Shown here piece after piece: positions 24,223 through 34,668 of a stretch of 60,838 nucleotides of DNA (positions are counted from its first letter, which is position 1; each line of letters begins with the position of its first letter). Source of the DNA: Deinococcus piscis (GTDB taxonomy: Bacteria > Deinococcota > Deinococci > Deinococcales > Deinococcaceae); contig NZ_BNAL01000017.1 of the NCBI RefSeq assembly GCF_014653275.1, positions 1 to 60,838 of the forward strand. The letters run 5' to 3'. The translations under genes were made by a program, and so were the position numbers. The notes beneath the pieces were generated by a model. It worked only from the letters and a program-made list of their open reading frames with translations. It made no database searches and was not told the origin of the DNA.

Positions 24223-27005
24223 AGCGCCCGGTGCGCCGCCTGATGCGTCACGGCCTGGCCCGGCTGAGTCTGAGCGTGGCCCTGCTGGGTGGGATGCTGC
24301 TGGGCGGGGCACAGGCCGCCACCGTCAAGATTGTGGATGCGGGCACGCTGGAACTGCGCCGCATCGGTGAGCAGGAACTGGTGGTCATCGGCACCGATGA
24401 CGCCTCGCCGGATGATGTGGTGGAAGTGGAGCTGGACGGCGAGAAGCTGCGTGCCCGCCGGATCGAATTCAACCGCACGGCCCGCACCCTGACCCTGGTG
24501 GGCGGTGCCCGCTACGCCACCGCCGAGGGCCAAACGCTCAGCGGGGAAGACCTGGTGATTGATCTGGACGGGGGAGCGCTGACCGGGGAAGATGTGCTGG
24601 TCAGCCAGGGCAAGCTGCTGATTCGCGGCGAGGAGCTGGAGCGGGTGCCGGGGCAGCTGCGGGCGATGGGCAGTTATTTCACCCCGTGCGGCGGCTGCGG
24701 GCAGACCCCCGACGACTACGCTTTTCAGGCCGAGCAGCTGCTGCTGTATCCCGGTGACCGGCTGGTGGCCTACCGGGTGCAGGTGCTGCTGGCGGGGCAC
24801 CCGGTGCTGTACCTGCCCGCCCTGGTGCTGCCGCTCAACGAGCCCTCGCGCCAGCCCCGGCTGGAGCTGACCCAGGATGAGCGCGACGGATTCACGGCGG
24901 CGGCGGACCTGCCCTTTGCCATAGGGGACCATACGCTAGGCACCACGCTGCTGCGCTTTTATCAGAACCGCCCTGACCGCTTTGGGGCCGGGGTGGACCT
25001 GCGCTCGTACTCGCCGCTGCCCTATGTGGACCGGGCCGACTTGTACCTGCTGGCCGACCCCAAGCCCTTTAACGGCACCACCCCACAAGAAGGCCGCGAC
25101 CTGGACCTGGACTTCAGCGTGCGTGGCCGTGTGCCGCTGGAAGAAGCCCTCAGTCCCCTTGACTACGACCTGAATATCGTGCGCCGCGACATCGGGCGGA
25201 GTGTCACCGACCCTTCGCGCGGCGTGACCAGTGTCAAGTTTGGAGCGCGGGTGGATTATCCGCTGTTCACCGGCCAGTTGAACCTCTACAACCTGCTCGG
25301 CTACGACCCTACGCGCAGTCAGTACACGCCACTCAAGTGGCCCGAAGTCGTGATTGATCCCAAGCCGTACCGCAGCGGTGGCCTGAGCGCCGACGTGCGG
25401 CTGACCGCCGGGCAGTACACCGCTGCGTCCAACCCCGATTCGCCCAGTGCCATACGTCAGGGGCCGAACATCACCACCACCCGCCTGGAAGAGCAGCACG
25501 ATGTCAGCTACACCCGCCCTCTGTGGGACGGGGCGGAGTTCAGCGTGCGTAACCGCTTCACGGGTCGCTACTACGGCACGGGAGCCCGCACGGTGGACCT
25601 GAGCGTAGAAGCCCGGCTGAATCAGCGCTTTGGGGCCGAGGACCAACACAATCTGAGCCTGACTTCCGGCTACCTGCGCTACGAGGGCACCAGTCCTTTT
25701 GCCTTTGACCGGCTGTCGGGCCGCCGCCTGAGCGCCCCGCAGACCGTGGCCCTGTCCCTGGTGCCCACAGACGGGGCTGCCTTTAGCGTGGCGCACACCC
25801 ACGACCTGCTGGCGGAGCGGGACCGGCAAGCGGCGACGGCGTTCGGCGTGCGGGTGAACCGCTATCCCCTGCAACTGAGCAGCGACCTGAACCACAACTT
25901 TTACACCGGTACGCTGGAGCGCTGGACCCTGAGTTCAACCCTGGGCGGCAGCGTTGTGCCGGTCCGTACGCCCACCGCTGAGCGTCCGCTCACCCCCGAA
26001 GAAGCTGAGCAGCTGCGGGTCCAGCGGGCCTACGCCTGGCTGGAGCATCTGGCGCTGAGTACCAACTGGGGCTACACCGACCGGGGCGGATTCCAGCCGC
26101 TGACCGTGCGGGCCACTGTCACGGGCGCTTACCGCACCGACAACATCAGCGTGTACGCCACCCACAATGTCGTCACGCCGGGCCTGCGCGAAGTGGGAGT
26201 CAATGCCACCATGACCAAGAGCTACGACACGGTGCTGAACCCCGTCACCTTCAGTACGGCGCAGCGGCTAAATCTGGTCAGTGACCTGTGGACCGGCAAC
26301 ACGCGGGTGCTGTGGCGCGGGCAGTACGCCCTCGAGGCCAGTCACTCCCTGAACATGAAGCCGCTGCCCACCGCCAAAGATACGGGCCGCGTGACCTTGA
26401 GCGTGGGCACCCAGGGCTCAGGCCGCGCCGACAACTGGGAAGTGGCTTACGGCGGGCCATTTGACCTGCGCCGGGGCTACTGGACCGAGCCAGCGCTGCG
26501 GGCCAGCTACACGTCCACCCAGCCAGGCGAGCGTTTCCGGGTCAGCGGCACCTACAACCTGCCGGGGCTGGAGCAGCGCCGCAGCGAATTGGTGCAGCTC
26601 AGCCTCGGTGGGGGGTGGCAGGCCGGGGACCGCGTATCGCTGGCAGGCGAAGCGGCCTACACCCGTACCCGCAGCGGCACCTACCCGAACGACATCGCCA
26701 CAGACCGCCTCAGCTTTAGTCCGTTGGCGGTAGGGGTCCGCTTCGAGCCGAACGCCCAGACCGACCTGTACCTGACCGGACGGCTCAATCAGGTGTTTAC
26801 CTGGGTGGACGGCAAGCTGCAGAAACCAGGCTTGCCGCTGCCGGTGGTCGCCCTCACACTGGACCGCTGCTGCTGGGCCGCGCAGGCCGAAGCCGACTTC
26901 TCTCAGGGCCGCTACCGCTTCAGCGTCGGCCTGCCGGGCAGCGAGTTCAACACCTTGCTGGAGCGCAGCGAGAGTGGTTGGGCAGTGCCCCTGCTCCGTC
27001 CATAA
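24219..27005 (+). CDS. LptD/OstA-like outer-membrane beta-barrel protein
   Basis: A 928-residue exported protein with a signal peptide (about 1-34). Residues about 35-175 form an OstA/LptA-type jellyroll (RARRIEFNRTARTLTLVGGA, TLSGEDLVIDLDG). The bridge RAMGSYFTPCGGC and VLLAGHPVLYLPALVLPLNE correspond to LptD FT-x-C and G-x-P-V-x-Y-x-P-Y motifs. The remaining 700 residues are amphipathic strands of a large barrel. I count only four Cys: C157, C160, C884 and C885. The last two are adjacent (DRCCWAAQAEADF), as in E. coli LptD, where a Cys pair at the C-terminus bonds with N-terminal cysteines. LptD inserts LPS in proteobacteria; Deinococcus reportedly lacks LPS, so its cargo would be another lipid. 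Coupled to the SpoIID-like gene. Confidence 0.8.
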   Translation: MKRPVRRLMRHGLARLSLSVALLGGMLLGGAQAATVKIVDAGTLELRRIGEQELVVIGTDDASPDDVVEVELDGEKLRARRIEFNRTARTLTLVGGARYATAEGQTLSGEDLVIDLDGGALTGEDVLVSQGKLLIRGEELERVPGQLRAMGSYFTPCGGCGQTPDDYAFQAEQLLLYPGDRLVAYRVQVLLAGHPVLYLPALVLPLNEPSRQPRLELTQDERDGFTAAADLPFAIGDHTLGTTLLRFYQNRPDRFGAGVDLRSYSPLPYVDRADLYLLADPKPFNGTTPQEGRDLDLDFSVRGRVPLEEALSPLDYDLNIVRRDIGRSVTDPSRGVTSVKFGARVDYPLFTGQLNLYNLLGYDPTRSQYTPLKWPEVVIDPKPYRSGGLSADVRLTAGQYTAASNPDSPSAIRQGPNITTTRLEEQHDVSYTRPLWDGAEFSVRNRFTGRYYGTGARTVDLSVEARLNQRFGAEDQHNLSLTSGYLRYEGTSPFAFDRLSGRRLSAPQTVALSLVPTDGAAFSVAHTHDLLAERDRQAATAFGVRVNRYPLQLSSDLNHNFYTGTLERWTLSSTLGGSVVPVRTPTAERPLTPEEAEQLRVQRAYAWLEHLALSTNWGYTDRGGFQPLTVRATVTGAYRTDNISVYATHNVVTPGLREVGVNATMTKSYDTVLNPVTFSTAQRLNLVSDLWTGNTRVLWRGQYALEASHSLNMKPLPTAKDTGRVTLSVGTQGSGRADNWEVAYGGPFDLRRGYWTEPALRASYTSTQPGERFRVSGTYNLPGLEQRRSELVQLSLGGGWQAGDRVSLAGEAAYTRTRSGTYPNDIATDRLSFSPLAVGVRFEPNAQTDLYLTGRLNQVFTWVDGKLQKPGLPLPVVALTLDRCCWAAQAEADFSQGRYRFSVGLPGSEFNTLLERSESGWAVPLLRP

Positions 27006-27043
27006 CTCCCGCTGAGCCTGCACTCTATTTTTTGGAGGAATCC

Positions 27044-28165
27044 ATGACTGACCTGACTTCCTATGCCCCTTATGCGCGCCGCTGCGCCTTCCTCTTTGCG
27101 GCGGTGGGCCTCGGCCTGCTGACCGGCTGCACCGGCACCGTCGAAAGGGGCGCTGCGGTGAATCTGGCGCTGCTCACGGGTGGAGGAGCGGCGCTGCAAC
27201 GCGTGGACCTGCCCGCCGCTTCATCAGATACCCCCCGGCCAGCGGCGGTACTGGGCGACCCCGTCGCGGTTGAAGCGGGCGTGGACCTGCACCCGCAGCC
27301 GGGGGGCCGCAGTTTCATGCTGACCCGCCGCCCCGCCGCTGAGGAGCGCTCCGCCGCGTTGGCGCTGCTGAACACCTTTGAAGCCCCGCCGTTCCAGGCG
27401 TGCTGGCAGGCGTCAGCGGTGTCGCCAGGGGCCGAGCGGTACTTCGCCCTAAGCCAGTGTGAGAATGGACCGCAAAACGTCGCTCTCTATGACAGCCGGG
27501 GCGAGCTGCAATGGTGGGCTGCCTTGCCGCTGGCCGCGCCGCCGCTGGACCTGACGGACGCGCCCCCACTGCGGGTGGCGGTGTTGGGTGAGGTCGGCGT
27601 GGTGGCCCGGCCACTGCTGGGTGGCGGCAGCGAAATGCTTCGGGTGGCGGTCCGCAACGCAGGTGATGAGCGTGCTGAGGCCAGTGTTCCGCAGCGCACT
27701 GCCGCCGTGCGTGACCTGGCGACCCTCAGTGCCGCTGGCGGTGCCACCGTCTACGCCGCCACTGACGCGGGCGTGTTCCCACTCACCACGGCTGGCGTGC
27801 CGGACGCCAATCCCCTTGCCGCGTTCGGAGCACAGCGCTATGACCGGCTGTGGGCCAGCGAGGAAGCGGTAGGGAGCGCCCCCATCCTGGCGGCCTGGCG
27901 AGCGGAAAGTGCCCAGACCGGACGCCAGCCGCTGCGGGTCTGGGACGGAACGAGCACCGCTGCGGACTCGGCGCAGACGGCTGATTTCTTCGCGGACCTG
28001 CGCGACGTGGCCCTGGCCGACGGCTACCTGTACCTGCTGACCAGCGATTCGCTCTACCGCTATGACGCGGTGCTGGGTGTCAAACAGGACAACTGGCGCC
28101 TGGAAAACCTGGGCCTGCGCCTGAACGACGCCCGCGCCCTGGTCCGCACATTTGCCGCTGAATAA
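27044..28165 (+). CDS. Lipoprotein of unknown function
   Basis: A 373-residue lipoprotein. Signal FLFAAVGLGLLTGCTG has a lipobox ending LTGC. The mature part is rich in beta strands with repeated hydrophobic-x-hydrophobic segments (DTPRPAAVLGDPV, YFALSQCENGPQNVALYDSR, YLYLLTSDSLYRYDAVLG), consistent with a small propeller. No family is recognised. ATG 27044 has a strong GGAGGAATCC Shine-Dalgarno and starts 38 nt after the LptD-like stop, so it is the third gene of the envelope operon. It could be the partner lipoprotein of the LptD-like barrel, as LptE is in proteobacteria, but there is no sequence resemblance to LptE. Confidence 0.65.
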   Translation: MTDLTSYAPYARRCAFLFAAVGLGLLTGCTGTVERGAAVNLALLTGGGAALQRVDLPAASSDTPRPAAVLGDPVAVEAGVDLHPQPGGRSFMLTRRPAAEERSAALALLNTFEAPPFQACWQASAVSPGAERYFALSQCENGPQNVALYDSRGELQWWAALPLAAPPLDLTDAPPLRVAVLGEVGVVARPLLGGGSEMLRVAVRNAGDERAEASVPQRTAAVRDLATLSAAGGATVYAATDAGVFPLTTAGVPDANPLAAFGAQRYDRLWASEEAVGSAPILAAWRAESAQTGRQPLRVWDGTSTAADSAQTADFFADLRDVALADGYLYLLTSDSLYRYDAVLGVKQDNWRLENLGLRLNDARALVRTFAAE

Positions 28166-28227
28166 ACCAGGGCCGCGTAAACCAGACGTCAAGTCCGCCG
28201 GGGTTAGGGTCGGCGCGTAAGCTGTGG

Positions 28228-28280
28228 CCTGTGCCATCTTTGCCACATGGCACAGGAGCCACCAGGCAGGAAAATGCCTG
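28228..28280. other. Two hairpins between convergent genes
   Basis: A perfect 10-bp inverted repeat (CCTGTGCCAT at 28228-28237 and its complement at 28247-28256), then CAGGCA/TGCCTG (28263-28280). They lie between the lipoprotein and methyltransferase genes, which converge. They may act as terminators but lack a T-run. Confidence 0.45.
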
Positions 28281-28318
28281 TTCGCACTTCTCCGTCCACC
28301 ACCATCTGTCCCCAGTCC

Positions 28319-29056
28319 TCAACCCGCCGCCCGCGTCTGAAAGACCATCACCTCACTGGCTTCGGTGTACGGCCCCCCCTGAAAGCTGCCGCTGACCCGG
28401 GGAGCCTCAAAGCCCGCGCAGCGCAGCAGCCACTCCACTTCGTAGCGCCAGTAATAGCGCTGGGTCAGCGTAAAGTGCTGGCGTCTGAGGTGGCCCTCTG
28501 CGCCCACAGTGTCCACGAAATACTCGGTGGTCACATGCTGCCGCGCCGCATCTACTCGCTGGAGCAAAAACACGTCGGTGCGCTCGCCATCCCGGTAAAT
28601 GGTCTCGCCCTCGTGGCGCAGCACGCCCTGGGCACCGTAGTTGGGCACGTACAGGTCAAAGGCAAAGCGGCCCCCTGGTGCCAGATGCTGGCGCAGGTTT
28701 TCCAGGCTCGCCAGCTGTTCGGCGGGGGTGTAGAGGTGCATCAGGGCGTTAAAGGGCGCAATGATCAGCTCGAAGCGCTCCTCACTGCAGAAGTCCGCCG
28801 CAGTGCCCTGAATCCAGGCCACCTCCACCCGGCTGTCCTCAGCCCGCGCCCTCGCTTTTGCCAGCATCCCTGCGCTGGGTTCCAGGCCGGTGACGTCTGC
28901 GCCGCGCCGCGCCAAAAAGCAGCTGACCCGCCCGGTGCCGGCCCCCACTTCCAGCACCCGGCCCGCCCCCTCGGCCAGCCCGGCATAGAAGTGCAGGTCA
29001 TCGCGGTAGAGGTCGTACTGCTGGTCGTACAGCTCGGACAGGTCGTCGTAGTTCAC
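28319..29056 (-). CDS. Class I SAM-dependent methyltransferase
   Basis: A 245-residue protein with motif I VLEVGAGTGRVSCFLARRGA, motif II ADVTGLEPSAGML, and later APFNALMHLYTPAEQL and LAPGGRFAFDLYVPN (motifs III-IV of small-molecule methyltransferases). An ATG at 29164 opens a longer frame, but it lies inside tRNA-Asp. I choose GTG 29056 because TATCAT (29063-29068) ends 6 nt upstream and the alignment of such enzymes starts near DDLSELYDQQYDLY. The substrate is unknown. It diverges from the tRNA gene. Confidence 0.8.
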   Translation of the reverse strand: MNYDDLSELYDQQYDLYRDDLHFYAGLAEGAGRVLEVGAGTGRVSCFLARRGADVTGLEPSAGMLAKARARAEDSRVEVAWIQGTAADFCSEERFELIIAPFNALMHLYTPAEQLASLENLRQHLAPGGRFAFDLYVPNYGAQGVLRHEGETIYRDGERTDVFLLQRVDAARQHVTTEYFVDTVGAEGHLRRQHFTLTQRYYWRYEVEWLLRCAGFEAPRVSGSFQGGPYTEASEVMVFQTRAAG

Positions 29057-29062
29057 CTGCTC

Positions 29063-29068
29063 ATGATA
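29063..29068 (-). promoter_or_regulatory. -10 box (TATCAT) of the methyltransferase gene
   Basis: It lies 6 nt before GTG 29056, which fixes the start and removes an apparent overlap with tRNA-Asp. Confidence 0.65.
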
Positions 29069-29100
29069 GTGAGCGGCAGCCGGGCGGTGAGTGGCCAAGC

Positions 29101-29129
29101 TTGACAGTGTGGCCGCTGCACGGTAACCT
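29101..29129 (+). promoter_or_regulatory. Consensus promoter of tRNA-Asp
   Basis: -35 TTGACA (29101-29106), a 17-bp spacer and -10 TAACCT (29124-29129). The tRNA 5' end is 11 nt downstream. Confidence 0.85.
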
Positions 29130-29139
29130 TTTTTCCGCT

Positions 29140-29215
<76 letters not shown>

Positions 29216-29242
29216 GAATAGAAGTAAGCAGCAAACAGAGAG

Positions 29243-29266
29243 CCACCCTGATCGGGGTGGTTTTTT
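29243..29266 (+). terminator. Intrinsic terminator after tRNA-Asp
   Basis: CCACCC (29243-29248) pairs with GGGTGG (29255-29260), then TTTTTT. Confidence 0.85.
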
Positions 29267-29307
29267 GTGGTTCCTGTGGCTGAGCAGTGTCACCCGGCTG
29301 AAGTGAC

Positions 29308-29335
29308 TTGCACCCTGACGGGCAGCGGGTATCAT
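29308..29335 (+). promoter_or_regulatory. Probable speA promoter
   Basis: TTGCAC (29308-29313), a 16-bp spacer and TATCAT (29330-29335), leaving a leader of about 100 nt before the speA Shine-Dalgarno. Confidence 0.5.
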
Positions 29336-29445
29336 GCGGAGCGGTTTCGCACGGCGTCCGGGGGCGATCAGGGCCAAGTAGATTTGGTCTGGTCACTCAG
29401 GACCCCGCGCACGGCGAACCTCAAGCCCCCCAAGGAGGAACGCCC

Positions 29446-31560
<2,115 letters not shown>

Positions 31561-31590
31561 GCGGCGGTAGGCCGTATCATTGGAGGTTGG

Positions 31591-31634
31591 GGGAAGTTGC
31601 CAGGGCAGAGGGCAGCTTCCCTCATCTTTTTGGG
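31591..31634 (+). terminator. Intrinsic terminator of speA
   Basis: An 11-bp stem (31591-31601 with 31611-31621, one G-T pair), followed by TCATCTTTTT. Confidence 0.75.
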
Positions 31635-31648
31635 CCTAGACTGAAGCC

Positions 31649-32116
31649 ATGAAGCTGCAACTGCTGGACCATGTCGCTATTGCGGCCCGCACGCTGGACG
31701 AAGGGAGTGCGCCTTATCTAGCACTGGGGCTGACGCCCGAAGGGGCGGACGAGCATATGGCGGCGCAGGGGGCCTGGATTCGCGCCTTTCGCGTCGGCGA
31801 CACCCTGATCGAACTGCTGGCCCCTGATAGTGAGGGCGGCACCATCGCCAAGTTTCTGGAGAAAAAGGGGCCGGGGCTCCATCACACGGCCTACCGGGTG
31901 GAGGACATTGACGCGGCCATGCAGGAGATGCGCGAGGCGGGCGCACCTCTACTCAATGACGTCCCCCAGGCGGGCCGGGCGGGCAGCCGGGTGGCGTTTT
32001 TGCATCCCAAGTGGGGTCAGGGCACCCTGATTGAGTTGGTTGAGCACGGGCCGGTGTCTGCTGCGGCTGGAGCTGGGCAGGGGCAGCCGGACCTGCGGGC
32101 TGGAGGCATCCACTGA
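31649..32116 (+). CDS. mce: Methylmalonyl-CoA epimerase (VOC family)
   Basis: A 155-residue vicinal-oxygen-chelate protein. LDHVAIAARTLDEG (metal His), DTLIELLAPDSEGG (Glu), GPGLHHTAYRVEDIDAAMQE (His) and QGTLIELVE (Glu) match the four metal ligands of methylmalonyl-CoA epimerase. It interconverts (R)- and (S)-methylmalonyl-CoA in propionate metabolism. TAGACT ends 6 nt before the ATG. The stop is followed within the same transcript by a membrane protein gene that begins around 32113-32143. Confidence 0.88.
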   Translation: MKLQLLDHVAIAARTLDEGSAPYLALGLTPEGADEHMAAQGAWIRAFRVGDTLIELLAPDSEGGTIAKFLEKKGPGLHHTAYRVEDIDAAMQEMREAGAPLLNDVPQAGRAGSRVAFLHPKWGQGTLIELVEHGPVSAAAGAGQGQPDLRAGGIH

Positions 32117-32142
32117 CTGGCTCTGCCCGCGCTTTTTGGGGC

Positions 32143-32901
32143 TTGCTGGCCGCGGCCCTCAGTGCCGCGTTGCTGGCCCTGGGCTTTATGGGGCCAGCGC
32201 TCTTGCCTCCGGCTTGGAGCGGCGCAGTTTCGCTGGGGCTGGCCGGGGTCCTGTCGCTGCTGCTGGGTGGGATGATTCGCCGGGCTGGAGGGCACTGGGG
32301 CACCACGTTGCTGTGGCTGGGGTGGGTGCTGGCCGCCGTGCAGTGGGGCTGGGCTTGGGGGTCGCAGCCCTCCGGGTTGGCGTACTGGCTGGCTGGGCTG
32401 CTGCTGGGTGTTGTGGGTGCAGCGCTGGTCCGCCCTGAGTCACGCCTCCTTCGCCCGACGGTCACAGAAGAGGCCACTGAGACGGTCACTGAGGAAGCCC
32501 CGGACGCTGAACCGCTGACCCTTGCCGATACCTGGACTGCCCCCCTGGACGCGCCGGACGTACCACAGACACCGCTCACGCCTGCCCCAGCGGGGCGGGA
32601 AGCTGCGCAATGGTCTGTCCCCATCGCTCCTGCACCCTCCCCACAGACTGGGCAGCCTGCCTGGGCAGTGCCTGTGCCGCCAGAGCGTTCGGTGGGCGAG
32701 GGTGAGGGGTGGTCCGTGCCGATGGCGGGCACATCTGCGCCGCCCCGCCGCCCTGGGGAAAGTACGTCCCACTGGCAGAACCAGACCTGGTGGGCTCCAG
32801 ACGATGAGCCAGGCGGGCCGCCCAGCCTGGAACGTGCGCTGGCAGAGCGCAGGCCGGAGCGTGGGCCGAAGCCTAAAGAAGACATAGAAGACCGCGAGTA
32901 G
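32143..32901 (+). CDS. Membrane protein with a repeated W-S-V-P motif tail
   Basis: A protein of about 252 residues with four predicted membrane helices in the first 105 residues (AAALSAALLALGFMGPALL, AVSLGLAGVLSLLLGGMI, TTLLWLGWVLAAVQWGWAW, GLAYWLAGLLLGVVGAALV). A long Pro/Glu/Ser-rich tail follows, in which WSVP or a variant recurs (QWSVPIAP, AWAVPVPP, GWSVPMAG, TWWAPDDE). The tail is probably disordered, and the tryptophans are spaced like short linear binding motifs. The start is uncertain: TTG 32143 or CTG 32113; there is no ATG/GTG in the frame until 32188. It follows mce closely. Confidence 0.55.
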   Translation: MLAAALSAALLALGFMGPALLPPAWSGAVSLGLAGVLSLLLGGMIRRAGGHWGTTLLWLGWVLAAVQWGWAWGSQPSGLAYWLAGLLLGVVGAALVRPESRLLRPTVTEEATETVTEEAPDAEPLTLADTWTAPLDAPDVPQTPLTPAPAGREAAQWSVPIAPAPSPQTGQPAWAVPVPPERSVGEGEGWSVPMAGTSAPPRRPGESTSHWQNQTWWAPDDEPGGPPSLERALAERRPERGPKPKEDIEDRE

Positions 32902-32931
32902 GGCCAGTGTAGCCAGACGCTAAACTGACGT

Positions 32932-33318
32932 ATGACCAACGACAATGAAAAGACTGTGGTGTACTCGGCCCAGAGCGCAGGGCTGACCCAGCAGGAGCAG
33001 GCGGACCAGGCTGTCCCCGCAGAGACGTCAGCTGGCGATCAAGTGGAGTATCAGCCGATGGCCTATGCCGATCCCGGCGAAGTGACCGAGCAGTTTGACC
33101 ATCTCGCCACCCGCGACCCTGAGCAGATGCTGTCTGACATGGGCAGCGGGCAGCGTGCGGACCAGGACACAGGTGACCTGCAGCCGAGTGGCTTTAGCCC
33201 AGAAGCTGCGGCGCTTGCTGGTGGCAACGAGGTCACCCATCACAACTTAGGAGGGGCAGTTTCGCGCGTTGAGGGCGGCGATTACGACCTGTCCGACCCC
33301 AGCAAGCAGGACCGTTAA
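32932..33318 (+). CDS. Small acidic hydrophilic protein
   Basis: A 128-residue protein without membrane helices or Cys. It is strongly acidic and probably mostly disordered, with a more ordered stretch PMAYADPGEVTEQFDHLATR. TAAACT ends 5 nt before the ATG, so it is leaderless. It resembles the product at 12954 in composition and gene layout. No known domain. Confidence 0.65.
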   Translation: MTNDNEKTVVYSAQSAGLTQQEQADQAVPAETSAGDQVEYQPMAYADPGEVTEQFDHLATRDPEQMLSDMGSGQRADQDTGDLQPSGFSPEAAALAGGNEVTHHNLGGAVSRVEGGDYDLSDPSKQDR

Positions 33319-33579
33319 CCTCCCTTTATCCTGAGGACAACACCTTGTCACCCCGGCAGAAACAGTGCGCTGTTTGCCGGGGTGCTTCGTCTGGTACGGG
33401 CCGGTAGGCTGGGATATGCTGTGGCCGACCCCTGGCCCCTGCGTTGGGCCCAAGAAGGCGCTGTTCTGCCCCGGTTCGTTCCCTCGGACGCCGGTGTGCA
33501 GTGGCCCGTGCTGGGTTGGCCCGCCCTGTCTTCATTTCGCCCTGTGTTTCTTTTCTCAGTCCTTTCCCGGAGGTTTCCC
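33319..33579 (+). promoter_or_regulatory. prs leader region with a long hairpin
   Basis: 261 bases with no convincing gene. It contains a 15-bp stem (33349-33384: CACCCCGGC plus AAACAG pairing with CTGTTT plus GCCGGGGTG), probably the terminator of the small acidic gene. It also contains a TAGGCT box (33405-33410) with ATG at 33416. That ATG opens a 55-codon frame ending in a TGA that overlaps the GTG of prs. Confidence 0.5.
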
Positions 33580-34587
33580 GTGAGTGAACGTCAACCGTCC
33601 CCCGATCTAGGCAGCGCTCCTGAGCTGATCAGCCGCCGCGCTCCGCTGCTGGTGTTTTCTGGCCAGAGCAACAAGCCCCTGGCTGAAGCCATCTGCCAGA
33701 ACCTGGGGATTCCACTGGGCCTGAGCCGCACTGAGAAATTCACCAACGACAACCTGATCGTCCGCTATGAGGAGTCGCTGCGTGAAGGGGACGTGTTTAT
33801 CGTGCAGACGTTCTCAACGCCGGTAAGCGACTCCATCATGGAACTGCTGATGATGATTGACGCGGCCAAGAGCGCCAGTGCTGGGCGAGTCACGGCGGTG
33901 ATTCCGTACTACTCCTACGCCCGCAGCGACAAAAAGGACAGCCCCCGGATTTCTATCGCAGGCCGGTTGGTCGCTGATCTGCTGCAGGAAGCGGGCGCGG
34001 ACCGCGTGCTGACCATGACCCTGCACGCGCCTCAGGTCCACGGCTTTTTCAAGGTGCCGGTGGACCATCTCTCGGCAGACTCGGTGCTCAGTCAGCACTT
34101 CCGCTCCTGCGTGGACGACCCGCATGAAGCTGTGGTTCTGGCTCCCGACGCGGGCAGCATCAAGCGGGCGGCGGGCATTGCGCACCGCCTGGATGCGGGC
34201 CTGGCGATGGTGGACAAGCAGCGCATCAGCGACACTGAAGTCAGCCCCCGCGCGCTGATCGGTGACGTCAAGGACCGCACTGTATTTATCGTGGACGACG
34301 AGGTCAGCACGGCAGGCAGCCTGATCGAAACGGTGGGCATTGCCCGCAGCATGGGGGCCAAAGACGTGTACGTGGGCGTGACTCACGGTGTGTACACTGG
34401 CCCCGCCATCGAGCGCATCGCGCAGCTGGATGTGACTCAGGTGGCGAGCACCAACACTGTGCTGGTGTCTGATGAGAAGATCAAGGCAGCGGGCGGCAAG
34501 CTGGCCGTGCTGGACGTGGCCCCGCACTTCGCCAATGCCATTCGCAACATTCACAGCGGCGAGAGCGTCTCTACCCTGTTCAGCTGA
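33580..34587 (+). CDS. prs: Ribose-phosphate diphosphokinase (PRPP synthetase)
   Basis: A 335-residue enzyme making PRPP from ribose 5-phosphate and ATP for nucleotide, His and Trp synthesis. Motifs: [60 protein letters not shown] (ATP/Mg), [20 protein letters not shown], and the PRPP loop [13 protein letters not shown]. The length fits class I enzymes. The start is GTG at 33580, preceded by CGGAGG. The GTG overlaps a TGA from an upstream frame. A terminator follows at 34613. Confidence 0.95.
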   Translation: MSERQPSPDLGSAPELISRRAPLLVFSGQSNKPLAEAICQNLGIPLGLSRTEKFTNDNLIVRYEESLREGDVFIVQTFSTPVSDSIMELLMMIDAAKSASAGRVTAVIPYYSYARSDKKDSPRISIAGRLVADLLQEAGADRVLTMTLHAPQVHGFFKVPVDHLSADSVLSQHFRSCVDDPHEAVVLAPDAGSIKRAAGIAHRLDAGLAMVDKQRISDTEVSPRALIGDVKDRTVFIVDDEVSTAGSLIETVGIARSMGAKDVYVGVTHGVYTGPAIERIAQLDVTQVASTNTVLVSDEKIKAAGGKLAVLDVAPHFANAIRNIHSGESVSTLFS

Positions 34588-34612
34588 GTTCCTCCCGCCG
34601 ACTGCCCACAGC

Positions 34613-34646
34613 AAGGCCCGCTCCCGTGATTGGGGAGTGGGCCTTT
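34613..34646 (+). terminator. Intrinsic terminator of prs
   Basis: AAGGCCCGCTCCC (from 34613) pairs with GGGGAGTGGGCCTT, ending in TTT. The loop is about 6 nt. Confidence 0.8.
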
Positions 34647-34668
34647 GGTCTGTTGTTCTAGGGTGTGC

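Noticed and set aside
29334..29381. Possible Arg-rich leader peptide (MRSGFARRPGAIRAK) before speA
   Set aside because: Its ATG lies within the TATCAT -10 box, so it would not be included in the transcript. No terminator or antiterminator pairing was found after it.
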